Positions 1 to 11,318 of a stretch of DNA of 52,314 bases are shown here, one piece after another. Made by a program: the position numbers and the translations under genes. The notes under the pieces were generated by a model that was given only the letters and a program-made list of their open reading frames with translations, ran no database searches and was not told the DNA's origin. The DNA lies in the NCBI RefSeq assembly GCF_000003815.2, contig NC_049980.1, positions 5,024,239 through 5,076,552 of the forward strand, written 5' to 3'. Position 1 is the stretch's first letter, and the number at the start of each line of letters is the position of its first letter. This stretch comes from Branchiostoma floridae. Taxonomy: Eukaryota > Chordata > Leptocardii > Amphioxiformes > Branchiostomatidae.

Positions 1-290
1 TCGGTGTCCTCCTGCGTATGTGTATGTGATTCTCTGTGTGTTTGTATGTGTGTGTTTTTGTGTTTAGATGTTTCTGTTTGTTTGTATATCTGTGTATGTG
101 TATTTCTGTGTCTGTGTTCATATGGGTGTTTGCGTGTGTGTTTCCGTGTGTCAATGTGTATGTCACGGTGTGTTTGTGCGTGTATGCGTCTCTCTCTCTC
201 TCCATGTGTGTGTGTGTGTGTGTGTATGTATGCGTGTGTGCGTGTGTATGTGTGTGTGTGTGTGTACGCGCGCGCGCGTGTGTGTGAATG
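1..290. repeat. Imperfect (TG)n microsatellite
   Basis: The first 290 bases are a TG-rich simple repeat with scattered substitutions and a CG-rich stretch near 265-280. It reads open in several frames only because it is low complexity and gives Cys/Val-rich nonsense peptides, so no gene is called. Confidence 0.9.
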
Positions 291-1090
291 AACAATCTTC
301 GACAAAGGCAGAATTCATCATCTAAAACGACTTCTAGAGCTATTTAGAAAAGTTAGGTCTGAACGACATCTAGTTTTAGCTGAACTGACATTGTTTTGAC
401 ATGTTCGTACACGATCAAAGAAGACATAATAGAACTTTTAATCTAAGAAGGGCCTTGACTCCTAACGACTTAATCCCTATGTCACACCTTACGTGATGAT
501 CGTAACGATAAGCATGTGACCCCCGATTCGACGGAGTTAAAAGGGCGATAAAGTTGTGTTTTCAAGTCATCCATGTGGGATTCATGTTCTTAAAGGTCTA
601 TGCAACTCCACAACTTCTGACAAACACAATATGTGTATAATCTCAGAGGGAGTTTTCAAGTTCAGAGGAGTTTTAGAATGTGACTGTGATGCTCGTTGGT
701 TTTGGCAGCTTGTGGTAATGTGGCGCTACGCCAATAGCCTCTTGTTTCAACATTGTGTGTGTACTAACCAAAGTTGCGGAGCTGCGTTGTTCTCTTTCAC
801 ACGTAGTGCTGTGAAAACATTTTTAAGCCCCGTTTGCTGCCTCAGTTGACTGGCTTTATCCCTATAGAAGTGTTGTGCCGGAAAGTGTTTGCTGTTCTTT
901 ATCGAGTCCTTGAATTTCACACTCAAGTACACTTATACCGTATTAGGACTTCCCAGAGTATACGTACCTCTGTTTTGTGTGTGTGTGTACTTAGCTCTTG
1001 ATGCAGTCTAGTTCGAACATGTTGTATGTTACTAGACAGAGTATTTCGTACATTTGACCGATATCTGACGTTGTCTACTATTGCCCTTGC
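291..1090. other. Gene-free stretch upstream of the first paralogue
   Basis: No convincing coding sequence is visible. The stretch ends in a pyrimidine-rich tract and AG at 1091-1092, so part of it is probably an intron in the 5' untranslated region of the gene starting at 1207. Confidence 0.5.
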
Positions 1091-1206
1091 AGGATGGTGT
1101 CTATGGACAACTGAAGAGGATAACTCCAAGTAAACATTAGGACAGTAAGATAGCAAGATATCCAATCTCCGATCCGGATTGCTGAACGTGACTCTATAGG
1201 AAATTC
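1081..1206 (+). promoter_or_regulatory. Putative 3' splice site and 5' UTR exon of the 1207 gene
   Basis: The sequence ttgcccttgcag ends at 1092, a good match to a 3' splice site. The 114 bases between it and the ATG would be the untranslated start of the coding exon. The paralogue at 25438 has the same layout (acceptor ending at 25345, 92 bases before its ATG), and both leaders contain a gacaac-gaagag string shortly after the acceptor. The splice is inferred. Confidence 0.4.
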
Positions 1207-2058
1207 ATGATGGAGCTAAAGATGATTATTTCCGTCGCTGTGTTCTTCTTTCTCGGACATGTAGCCTGTTCGTCTGCCTCTGTTCTTGAGAGGCTTGCCG
1301 GTGGCTGTGACGATGTGGACTGCTCCTCTACAACGATTCAGCCGGACAAAAATGCCACCCTGATAGAGTTCTGGGAAAAGATTAAAAACGCCGTCGATTC
1401 CACCAAAAGGGAACTCGGCGTACGTGAGCAGGAGTCGAGTCACGTGTCGCATCACCTCGTGGCTAAGATCGTCCGGAAGCTACTCTCTGACGACACCGTT
1501 AGAAAATACATCGTCGAGTCGGAGCTCGGTCGTGTCAACGAGAGCGTCGTCGCCATCATGACGTCACGGATTTCGAAACTGGAATCCGAAACGTCCCACG
1601 CCATGGCTGAAAACGAGGAGCTGAAGTCGCAACTTGCCGAACTCAGAGCGGAAATGACGAAAGAGCTGACCGGAAGTGACGACGAAGAAGACGAGGAGCA
1701 TGCCGGGAACGAACACCAACATGGCGGCCATCACGGCGACGGGCGCCATGTTGGTGGAAAGTCGGGCCGTCTGAAATCGCGCGTTGCTGGGCTGGAGTCT
1801 ACCCTAGCGGACCTCCAGTGGGAGCTGGTCGCGGAAAGGAACAAAGTCGGCCGTTACGAAGAGGAACTCGCCTCCCTGGCAGTCCGACAGGAGGAACTAC
1901 AAGTCAGGCTGGAGGAACTCACCCTACAAGTGTCGGAAGACTCACACAGCGCCAGGAACGCAGAGTCACATGCCGAGAAGCTCCCGGATGAGTTCACAGA
2001 AGACTACCAGTACGACTACGTGGATGATTACCATGCGCCATTGGGACAGCGGCGATAG
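1207..2058 (+). CDS. Secreted coiled-coil protein with Asp/Tyr-rich tail (paralogue 1)
   Basis: 283 residues in one open exon; family not recognised. Residues 1-25 form a signal peptide (hydrophobic core IISVAVFFFLGHVA). Then come Cys34 and Cys39, an FWEKIKNAVDSTKRELG segment (55-71), possible N-glycosylation sites at N49 and N111, and two heptad-rich coiled-coil stretches (about 108-155 and 189-245). These flank an acidic run (157-164) and a His/Gly-rich insert (169-184). The C-terminus, EDYQYDYVDDY then QRR, resembles a tyrosine-sulfation site. The protein at 25438-26313 shares the layout and the KV-x-RYEEELA motif, so the two are paralogues. The second ATG (1210) has the stronger Kozak context. 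Coding sequence is GC-richer than its flanks. Likely secreted; function unknown. Confidence 0.8.
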   Translation: MMELKMIISVAVFFFLGHVACSSASVLERLAGGCDDVDCSSTTIQPDKNATLIEFWEKIKNAVDSTKRELGVREQESSHVSHHLVAKIVRKLLSDDTVRKYIVESELGRVNESVVAIMTSRISKLESETSHAMAENEELKSQLAELRAEMTKELTGSDDEEDEEHAGNEHQHGGHHGDGRHVGGKSGRLKSRVAGLESTLADLQWELVAERNKVGRYEEELASLAVRQEELQVRLEELTLQVSEDSHSARNAESHAEKLPDEFTEDYQYDYVDDYHAPLGQRR

Positions 2059-2525
2059 ATAGACGTCGACCGTTCGGCTTGCAATGGCCCTTTTCGCAGG
2101 TTTTGCTGGGTACTAATGTAACGCTACGCAGTTATGTTTATCAAAGTTTGTATGCTTTCGCCATCTAAACCTCAACAGAAACGCACGATCTTGAAAGTTC
2201 GGGAGAATACCTCACTACAGTGTAGATACGTGATAGGACGAAAGCGATGGAAACGATGGACAAAGAATGACGACATAAAGTGTTTGATATAGTTAATTCA
2301 TCGACTGACAAACGAAACTGCTGTTGTTTGGGAAAACGTCTTCAAGCTTGCGCCATGGTTCTAATTAAAAAAAAAACATTTCGCGTACTCTACTTTTCTG
2401 AACTTTTGGACTTGCGGGACACTGCGGCTACCGGACTATCTTGTGGCACGGCCGGGCCCTTGGATTATCTTAACTCGGAGTTACCCCCGCGTTATCAGTA
2501 AATAAAAGGGGACAAACGTTTGGCC
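2059..2525 (+). other. 3' UTR with AATAAA signal
   Basis: After the stop at 2058 an AATAAA hexamer lies at 2501-2506, the most likely polyadenylation signal for the upstream gene. That gives a 3' UTR of about 460 bases. No ORF worth calling is present. Confidence 0.45.
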
Positions 2526-4819
2526 CAGCCGGGGCTACATCGCCTGTCGCACCGGTGGAAATGGACTGTAGTATGTAGCATTACCTGGCATAGTCACTAT
2601 AAGGCAGCTTTACGCCAACCCTTCGATCGGTGTCTTGAATCGGTGTCTTACTCGTACATACTATCTATAGTACTTGAACATGCTAGTTAATTCGATTTGC
2701 GATCACAAACATGTCTGTAGGTTAAGTGTGAAAGGACCATGGTTCGTTTTTCGTTAAGTATGCCATTCCACGGCAGGTATTCATAGTAACATGGAACGTA
2801 AACGCTATCATTGGAGTCAGTAGTTCATGATGCTATTATAACAGCTAAAAAGAGTACTAGTTTACCTATATTGGCCATGTAATAGGCCGTTTAATGCCCT
2901 TCAAATCAAATGGTTGCAAAGCAACATCAATTTGATTGACGTAGGTGCAGGACGTATGGTTGTGCCGATATAAGAGGCGTTATATTAGGTAGTAGATGTA
3001 GGTATACTAACGTTTGTTTGTATGGAAATCTACCATAGTTCTTTGGGTGCATCGGATGCACAGGGTAAAGGGTGTGATAGCCAACTGGGTTTCGTTTTTA
3101 GGCATGCCTATTATACTGACTAGGATGATATTTGTCCCGGTTTTGATATTCCCATTCCACTTGCAGTAGAAAATACAGAAAACTGCTGGCTATTCGCCTA
3201 ATTAGCTTACAGTATGTAGATATCAGGCCATACAGATTCTATCATATGGATGACATTCTCTGAGAATCTCAAAACTGATGCTAGCGTGCGAAGAAAAAAA
3301 AGTGCATGGTCAGAAAAGTTGAACAAATGACTGAACTCACTGAACATGGTATACCAAACAAGAAATTCTTTTTCTTTGACTTGGAAATTGGCTGTTCAGT
3401 AATTCTATGGCCCTAGTAACATATTTTCTGATATTTTGAAGTTCATTTCATTAATCTGTTCATTTCACTTTGCAAGGTTTTTATTACGGTCAACCATGTC
3501 TTCTTTGGAAAAGGACGAAAATTGATACACGCGCGTGGATGTCATCCATACAATAAAGTCAACGCGGCCTTATTAGAGTTTACATCTGCAAAATGTAATA
3601 GTTAACTTTTATGTACCTCAATGATATCGTTACAAACGTTATCATAAGTGAGCACGCATCTGATGCTATATTTAGTACGTAACAATCTACTGTAATAACT
3701 TAAAGGTGTGTATATTTCCATTGAACGCGGTAAGTTCGTGTTAATACATTTAGATACTTTTCTCTTTAGTGAATGGTACTAGGTAAGGGATCCGTAGTCA
3801 AGAGTATCTGTATTTCGTAATAAATTGTTTTATACTTGTACAGTGGGTATTCGTACTATTTCAGTCTTATAAGTAACATCTAAACTTCTAGAAAACCATG
3901 TTCTTTGTTCATAATCAACATTTCGGTGACATCTGTCATGGCAAAACTACATGTAACTGTTCCACACTGCAGCTAGGTGTCGCTTCTAACAATGCGGTTC
4001 CAAACGTAAATTGTTTTCATATAGGCGGTCCCAAACGTAACGTAATCATCAACATATGAATACAAGGATAGCTGTTGTCATACATACAAAACTAAGAAGC
4101 AATAGATAAGGACGTTGAACTTATTGGTTACTTCTAGACACCTAGCTATAGTGTAGAATAGTACCATTCAAAATTGCGGTGAGAGATGTGAGATAGTCAC
4201 CGAAGCGTTGCCTGTCATATTTGTATGTCTTGGTTGTGAGTGAAGAATCTCGTTTTCAGTGACTCTCAAGTCTGATAAAATTGTTTACGGCTTTGGGCAT
4301 TTAGAAGTAGCATTATACATGTTAAGCAAATGTAGGGAGTTGGCATTCTTTGTTTAGACATAGTAAATTAATGTACATATGTATCCATCACAAAGTGCAG
4401 TGATAGTCCTAACTTATTCTGAACGTAGTTCTGCTCTTACTCAAAATGTCAGTGGTTCGTCTTGGTGTCATTTATTGAATAAAATTTCGAATAAAACGCC
4501 ATGTGGCATCTGTGGTACCTTTCTCTATTTCTTTTAACTTTAGAATCCATGTTCAAGTGTGTTTATTATGTTTTAAGGTCGCGTGTGTTTTTTCGCAATA
4601 AAGAGTTATAAAAAATTAACCTTACATAAGAGGTAGTTTTTATTTTTATGATATGACATGGCCGTTCCAATGTTTGATTCAATGATTTTATCAATATTTC
4701 AACATACAAAAGAAAATAAGTTATCTACCCTTGAAAAGTGTGTGACACATAGCAGTGTCCAGTATACACAAGTCTGATGCAGAGTCGGCAGGTGTGATTC
4801 GGATCAGCACGGTGAATCT
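2526..4819. other. AT-rich gene-free DNA
   Basis: No gene is visible before the assembly gap. Apart from the dispersed repeat fragment near 3963-4045, the stretch is AT-rich with scattered AATAAA hexamers (for example near 4479-4496). Confidence 0.5.
3963..4045 (+). repeat. Dispersed repeat fragment, partner at 33362-33425
   Basis: The string ctgcagctaggtgtcgct followed by an AACAATGCGGT-CCAAACG core recurs in reverse complement at about 33374-33417. Inside this copy the core GCGGT-CCAAACGTAA occurs twice in tandem. Two diverged copies in opposite orientation suggest an old non-autonomous transposon. Confidence 0.5.
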
Positions 4820-5339
4820 NNNNNNNNNNNNNNNNNNNNNNNNNNNNNNNNNNNNNNNNNNNNNNNNNNNNNNNNNNNNNNNNNNNNNNNNNNNNNNNNN
4901 NNNNNNNNNNNNNNNNNNNNNNNNNNNNNNNNNNNNNNNNNNNNNNNNNNNNNNNNNNNNNNNNNNNNNNNNNNNNNNNNNNNNNNNNNNNNNNNNNNNN
5001 NNNNNNNNNNNNNNNNNNNNNNNNNNNNNNNNNNNNNNNNNNNNNNNNNNNNNNNNNNNNNNNNNNNNNNNNNNNNNNNNNNNNNNNNNNNNNNNNNNNN
5101 NNNNNNNNNNNNNNNNNNNNNNNNNNNNNNNNNNNNNNNNNNNNNNNNNNNNNNNNNNNNNNNNNNNNNNNNNNNNNNNNNNNNNNNNNNNNNNNNNNNN
5201 NNNNNNNNNNNNNNNNNNNNNNNNNNNNNNNNNNNNNNNNNNNNNNNNNNNNNNNNNNNNNNNNNNNNNNNNNNNNNNNNNNNNNNNNNNNNNNNNNNNN
5301 NNNNNNNNNNNNNNNNNNNNNNNNNNNNNNNNNNNNNNN
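4820..5339. other. Assembly gap (520 N)
   Basis: Unbroken run of N. Its right edge touches the outer end of the inverted repeat at 5340-5508. Confidence 0.99.
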
Positions 5340-5508
5340 CCTTTTTTTTGGCTCATAATACACTCTTGCTGGCCATTTCTATTTGTAATCGGTCGCTGAT
5401 CGCTGGCGTTTTCTGATTGCCGGCCTCTGAATCATAAAACGCCAGCAATCAGCTACTGAGTACAAATAGAAATGGCTAGCAAAAGTGTATTATGAGCCAA
5501 AAAAAAGG
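5340..5508. mobile_element. Foldback/MITE-like hairpin at gap edge
   Basis: Two arms of about 75-80 bases are nearly perfect inverted complements. The left begins CC, eight T, GGCTCATAATACAC; the right ends with the complement, eight A and GG. The arms match with few mismatches and are separated by a short loop. The outer part of the left end may lie in the gap. No target duplication can be read. Confidence 0.7.
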
Positions 5509-5539
5509 CCCCAGAAAGCCTGCTATGGAGGCTAGGCTA

Positions 5540-5610
5540 GAATGGAGTTTCCGTTTTTGAGGAGAACCACACCTCGAGCACGTTAAGGAATTCGCCATAC
5601 TTATTTAAAG
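5540..5610 (+). mobile_element. SINE central-domain fragment
   Basis: The stretch aatggagtttcc ... gaggagaaccacacctcgag cacgttaagga matches the middle of the SINEs at 48215-48573 and 51215-51515 (tcgagcacgttaaagaaccc and following). The tRNA-like head is absent and the copy ends in a run of ten G. Confidence 0.6.
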
Positions 5611-6983
5611 GGGGGGGGGTATCAAAATCTAGCACTTACGATTGGCATGTCGGAAACAAAGACGCTCGAAAAACTATATCTTCTGTCACGGATGCAATAA
5701 TCCAGCACCGTAAGCCCTCTGTCATCTTCGTCGTACGATTGTCTTGCGAGTTGCGATCACACAATCATGAAAACGTGGCTGCTGTCTTATTTGGCCTAAG
5801 TCTCAAACCTTTCGGGCATTTAGTTATATCATAGCCTGCTTGAAAATTCTGTGACATAAAAATTGCCAGAATGCGACATACGAAGAATGTAAGCGCGCTA
5901 TTTACTATAAAGTAAAGCGAAGAAAAAAAACTGAGGCCGTTTCAGCTAAAAATGATTGCACGAAATATTTGAAGAATTCCGACATTCTATAGCTAGCTTC
6001 TTGAATGTCTCAACATAACTTCTGACAGTCTGAAAATGGATTTTGACAGGCTGCCACTTGTCGTGTTCTGTATCCTTCCGGAACATTCCGATTTTTGAGT
6101 TAACATCTAACCTACAGTGTAGTATAACAACCTTTCAAACCTTTCCTAGCGACGAAATGACACGTTCAGTCCTTGGCCCTGTATATATTCCACCTCAAAC
6201 GGATCTTGTTGCTTGTTTTACAACTTAGAAACGCGTTTCCCATGAAAAGTAATATCGGAAAGTTTTTAAGGCGCAGCTGACAAAACTTAGTGTACCGAAA
6301 AGGCGTAACTTGGTGTAATAGTGTTGTTTTAAGTGCCGCGCATACCAGACTAAAACGGCTGGGAACTGAGACCTCCTGTCCGTCAACGCTTCCTACTTTT
6401 AACCCCACGCCAAACTATAGAGCGGTCGCTTGGAATGACCGTTCGCGTCTAGGCTAAAGTGGCTTAATTCTATGGATGCCATCAACGCTTTCATTCATTT
6501 TCGGCGTATTCTAAGAGAAACAAGCATGGTGTTTAAAAAAACACTGGCGACGGTTGTTTATGAATGTCATTAGTCTTTTGTAATTAAATGTGGGGGAAGC
6601 ATCATGGGTTGTATACCACATTACATTTCTCCGAGCTGTTACAGAAGTATGTAAAATGGGTGTGTGATTTTGTCTTTTCTGTTTAGCACAGAAGTAATAT
6701 TGATGTGCAATGATGTGATTATTTCTATACGCAATGAGAGGTACACTCAAGGTAGATGGTAGTCTATTTTATTCAGTAGGAAATGAGGCATTGAACTGAG
6801 GCTTGGTTAGTAGAAATTGTGTACTTCCCTGATCACGAATTCAGAACAAAATCTAGTTGACGTTGTATAGGAACTTTTGGTTCTTGTTGAGGGTAGGATG
6901 TAATGGCTAAATCCTTTGATTTTATAAACAGAGCATACATCCATCGAGTGAAGTTTACGTGTATATTTCTGGGGGAACGACCG
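5611..6983. other. Gene-free stretch
   Basis: No coding region, structural RNA or clear repeat recognised. Short open frames here have no domain or splice support. Confidence 0.45.
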
Positions 6984-7104
6984 CCAATGATAGCATAGCA
7001 ATTATCATGTTCACCATTGATATCACGGCAATAAATGGTTGTCATCAATGATAACATTGCAATTAGTGCTCTTCACCATTGATAGCATGGGAATTAGCGG
7101 TTCC
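6984..7104. repeat. Short tandem repeat, about 30-bp unit x4
   Basis: Four diverged copies of a unit of the form CCATTGATA-CA-GCAATTA-TG-TC begin near 6984, 7013, 7044 and 7075 (period 29-31). Confidence 0.6.
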
Positions 7105-7145
7105 TTACACATTAAAACAAATCAGAACAGGGCGGGGATCTAATG

Positions 7146-8127
7146 CAGGGGCGCATAAGTATTCATAAGATCCTTACGAGAAACAAACGATCCTTACGGA
7201 ATTCATACGATTCACTACTAAGAAACATACGATCCTTATGGAACTCATACGATCCTTACGGAAATCATACGATCATTACGGAATTCATAGGATCCGTACT
7301 AATTCAACATGGTGGCCCCGGAACTTGCATTTCTTCTGACGACATAGGGATTATTCCACCCTGCTAAGCCCTAAAACCTCCACCTGCACGAGTGCTAACT
7401 TATTGGGTGACATATCGGTGTATTTTATACCTTTCGGCTAGCTGGGGAAAGGATATTAATCTGCAACAGAGCACGGCTCGGTGTGGTGGCGACAGATTAG
7501 TAAGGATCGTATTAATTCCGTAAAGCTAAGGGCACAACCCGCCGTACGTGTTATTTGTCCGTACGTTTTTTTGAGGCCCCGTCCACCACGTATTTCTGAA
7601 AACGTGAGGAAGGAATGGCAAGAGCAGGGAGGGTGCACGTCTCAACATACGTCACTCGCACGTGCCGTGAGCGGTTGCGTGCATCGTTCGTTGCGCCATT
7701 GGTGAGTTGTACGTACGATGTCTGTGCGATTGCCACGTTATCATATGCAGGCCGTACTTACACGTGCTGTGTACGTACGGTGTCCTTACTCACTCGCATT
7801 GGCTGTACAGGGCACGCGCGTCACCCGTACTGGCTCGTACGGGAGTCAATCCGCAGCCCGAATAGCAGAGAAAGTTTTGCATGCACGTAAAGTGCTACGG
7901 CGTGTATGCGTGCTCCCAAATCCGTTGGATTCCATACGATTTGGTACGGAGGCGGTACTGACCACTTACGTTACGTATCCCAAAAGATTGCCCACGTTTT
8001 TGCACGTAGACAGCACGCATTTGCACGTATGGCGGGTTGTGCCCTTAATTAGCTTAAGGATCGAATTTTTCTTAGTAGTGGATCGTATGTTTTTCGTAAG
8101 GATCGTATGAATACTTAGGTACCCCTG
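7146..8127. mobile_element. Non-autonomous TIR DNA transposon with TAATG target duplication
   Basis: A 982-bp element with terminal inverted repeats of about 50 bp, starting CAGGGG and ending CCCCTG. Both ends carry TAAGTATTCATA-GATCC followed by ttacga. It is flanked by the direct repeat TAATG (7141-7145 and 8128-8132). Just inside the left end are tandem units of ATACGATCCTTACGGAATTC (about 7180-7300). A second, inner inverted pair (aagctaagggcacaacccgc at about 7525, complement at about 8030-8055) gives a nested foldback structure. No transposase is visible. The centre is rich in GTAC/CGTACG. A relative lies at about 24310-24700. Confidence 0.8.
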
Positions 8128-8132
8128 TAATG

Positions 8133-8529
8133 GCGGCATCCAAACTATAATGAAACAAGCTATTTGCCACAAAGAAATCAATCAAGACCATAGCATGCCA
8201 ATGTCAAGAGATCCAAACAAGGGAGTTGAGATAATAAACACCGGTCCTGAGATTGAGCTGTTCCTGAGAACGTGCCGGATCATAAACGACATAGTGGCAA
8301 GTGGCGAAGTGTGTCAGTGACATATAGGTAAACTAACGAGCATGGAGGCTGCCGTTTATCAGCGGTAAACCTGGGATGTTTCACCGTTTTCATTATACGT
8401 TGTACACTATTTGTAGCACTGTTGTGTAGGTGCCGTTTCTTACTAATGACTGCACCCAAGGCCAATGACTTAGAATTGTAAAGTAGAGTAGTTTTTAACA
8501 GGTTTCTGTTTGCTTCCTGATAGGTGCTT
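8133..8529. other. Gene-free stretch
   Basis: No gene, RNA or repeat recognised. Minus-strand readings here may be the decayed 3' extension of the LINE fragment at 8530-8990. Confidence 0.4.
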
Positions 8530-8990
8530 CCAGATTTTTTCACAGTGTGATATTTTTTGTAGGAAAATGAAAGAACTACAAGCTTAGACAACCCTTACTC
8601 TACACATGCATCTATCTCTTTACCAGAAAAAACAACTAGATTCTTGCAGTCGACTACACGCTCAATTTCAGACCTGTCAAATGCAATTTGTTGCCGCGGA
8701 GATGAAGGGCTCAGATGCATGTAGTTTGTTTTGAACGGTTTTGAATTAAGGCCGATGGCCTGACATGCCTCCTATACTTATACTGTTTAGCAGAATTTGT
8801 GCGAAGTGGATAGAGTTTTCGAGAAGGGTTATGTCGTCTGCAAAGTCAATGTCAGCAAGGACTTCGACAGGGTAGTGACGGCTATGACGACTGCGTACGG
8901 TAAAGCCTTCAGTGTCTGAGATAGAACACCTGAATAAAAACATGTCAAGAGGGTCCCCTTGAAGAACGTCAGAGCCAATGCTAAACACAT
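8530..8990 (-). pseudogene. Decayed LINE reverse transcriptase fragment
   Basis: On the minus strand from about 8988 the translation contains DVLQGDPLDMFLF, a diverged GxxQGxxLSP-type RT motif. About 30 residues later comes VLADIDFADDITLL, the FADD catalytic box (motif C). After a frame break near 8750 a second frame reads QAIGLNSKPFKTNYMHL, matching the GL.VN..KT segment that follows FADD in many LINE proteins. The two frames together show a broken copy, cut off 5' of the QG motif. Upstream palm motifs and the endonuclease are missing. Clade not determined. Confidence 0.65.
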
Positions 8991-9033
8991 TAGTCGTTCC
9001 ATCTGGAGTTAGACAGCTGCAGATTTATGACAG

Positions 9034-9366
9034 CCCCGCCCCCAGGAGTCGGAGACTATCCCACAACAGGAGGCGGAGACCCTCCAACGGGGCGGAACAA
9101 GAGACAAAAAAAAGATTAATTACAAGAGGCGGGCCTCCACGTGATGTATCGGCGGTCGACCAATCGAGCACATTCTCAGGATATCAGCTGACCATTCTGG
9201 AGATCTCATCATTTTGACCATCATTGAAGACACTGGAGTGGGGATGAGTGGACGTGTTGGAAAATGCCCCTCTGTTATCCACTGTATTTTTCCTTATTCA
9301 GAAGTAGGTAGCAGAAAGGCAAAGAGGCAGGCGTGCGGAGGTCCGATGGAGAAAATATATAAAAGG
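9034..9366 (+). promoter_or_regulatory. Promoter-like cluster: GC boxes, CCAAT, TATA
   Basis: In order on the plus strand: CCCCGCCCCC (9034-9043), GGGGCGG (9089-9095), CCAAT (9160-9164) and TATATAAAAGG (9356-9366). The last is a textbook TATA box. GGTGAGT at 9365-9371, overlapping the TATA box end, resembles a splice donor. The elements are more widely spaced than in a compact promoter, and no transcript is proven. Confidence 0.35.
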
Positions 9367-9478
9367 TGAGTGATCATGTGTTTTCTGTGGCCGTCCGAAG
9401 TATTTTATTATATGGATATTTCTAAACAGCTCAACTAGCCTGGGCGCATCGTAGTTAGTTTCCCGCAGCTCTTATACG

Positions 9479-11318
9479 AAATGTCTTTCTGTCAAATCAA
9501 ACTAATTGGGATAGAAAAAAAAACCTTTGTTCTCTGTAGCTATCGGGTCAGAAAATGTCTTTGTGTCATGTCAAATTCAAGAGGATAGAAAAAACCTTTG
9601 TTCTCTGTAGCTATCGGGTCAGCAAATTTCTTTGTCAAGTCAAAATTAAGAGGATAGAAAAACCTTTGTTCTCTGTAGCTATCGGGACGGGAAATGTCTT
9701 TGTGTCAAGTCAAACTTAAGAGGATGGCAAAAACCTTTGTTCTCTGTACCTATCGGTGCAGCAAATTTCTTTGTGTCCAGTCAAACTTAAGAGGATAGAA
9801 AAAACCTTTGTTCTCTGTAGCTATCGGGACGGGAAATGTCTTTGTGTCAAGTCAAACTTAAGAGGATGGCAAAAACCTTTGTTCTCTGTACCTATCGGTG
9901 CAGCAAATTTCTTTGTGTCCAGTCAAACTTAAGAGAATAGAAAAAAACCCTTTGTTCTCTGTAGCTATCGGGTCAGAAAATGTCTTTGTGTCATGTCAAA
10001 TTCAAGAGGATAGAAAAAACCTTTGTTCTCTGTAGCTATCGGGTCAGCAAATTTCTTTGTCAAGTAAAAATTAAGAGGATAGAAAAACCTTTGTTCTCTG
10101 TAGCTATCGGGTCAGGAAATGTCTTTGTGTCATGTCAAACTTAAGAGGATAGAAAAAACCTTTGTTCTCTGTAGCTATCGGGTCAGCAAATTTCTTTGTG
10201 TTAAGTCAAACTTAAGAGGATAGAAAAAACCTTTGTTCTCTGTAGCTATCGGTACGGGAAATGTCTTTGTGTCATGTCAAACTCAAGAGGATAGAAAAAA
10301 CCTTTGTTCTCTGTAGCTATCGGTGCAGCGAATTTCTTTGTGTCAAGTCAAACTTAAGAGGATAGAAAAAAAAAAACCTTTGTTCTCTGTAGCTATTGGT
10401 ACCGGTGCAGCACATTTCTTTGTGTCCAGTCAAACTCAAGAGGATAGAAAAAACCTTTGTTCTCTGTAGCTATCGGGACGGGAAATGTCTTTGTGTCCAG
10501 TCAAACTTAAGAGGATAGAAAAAAACCCTTTGTTCTCTGTAGCTATCGGTGCAGCAAATTTCTTTGTGTCAAGTCAAACTTAAGAGGATAGAAAAAACCT
10601 TTGTTCTCTGAAGCTGTCGGTACGGTAAATGTCTTTGTGTCATGTCAAACTCAAGAGGATAGAAAAAACCTTTGTTCTCTGTAGCTATCGGTACGGGAAA
10701 TGTCTTTGTGTCATGTCAAACTCAAGAGGATAGAAAAAACCTTTGTTCTCTGTAGCTGTCGGATCAGCAAATGTCTTTGTGTCATGTCAAACTCAAGAGG
10801 ATAGAAAAAACCTTTGTTCTCTGTAGCTATCGGTGCAGCAAATTTCTTTGTGTCAAGTCAAACTTAAGAGGATAGAAAAAACCTTTGTTCTCTGAAGCTG
10901 TCGGTACGGTAAATGTCTTTGTGTCATGTCAAACTCAAGAGGATAGAAAAAACCTTTGTTCTCTGTAGCTATCGGTACGGGAAATGTCTTTGTGTCATGT
11001 CAAACTCAAGAGGATAGAAAAAACCTTTGTTCTCTGTAGCTATCGGTGCAGCAAATTTCTTTGTGTCAAGTCAAACTTAAGAGGATAGAAAAAACCTTTG
11101 TTCTCTGTAGCTATCGGGTCAGCAAAGTTCTTTGTGTCATGTCAAACTTAAGAGGATAGAAAAAACCTTTGTTCTCTGTAGCTATCAGGTCAGCAAATTT
11201 CTTTGTGTCAAGTCTAACTCAAGAGGATAGAAAAAACGTTTTCTGTAGCTATAGGAACGGGAAATGTCTTCCTTTCAAGAGGAAGGGGGAAAGAAAGATC
11301 CTTTGTTCTCTGTTATCC
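9479..11318. repeat. Minisatellite, about 71-bp unit, about 25 copies
   Basis: Each unit carries ACCTTTGTTCTCTGTAGCTA followed by a variable gg(gac/tgc/gtc) segment, AAAT(G/T)TCTTTGTGTCA and AAGAGGATAGAAAA. About 25 units are present; the last two (after about 11230) are degenerate. Higher-order structure is visible. A two-unit block near 9690-9770 repeats at 9830-9910. A block at 9548 recurs at about 9974. A four-unit block at about 10560 recurs at about 10846. No long conserved frame runs through it. Confidence 0.9.

Noticed and set aside
4-325. Overlapping Cys/Val-rich open frames
   Set aside because: Translation of a TG microsatellite; no codon structure.
4721-5399. Long open frames across N
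   Set aside because: Produced by the assembly gap.
9479-11318. CRISPR-like regular repeats
   Set aside because: Direct tandem units without unique spacers in a eukaryotic genome; it is a minisatellite.
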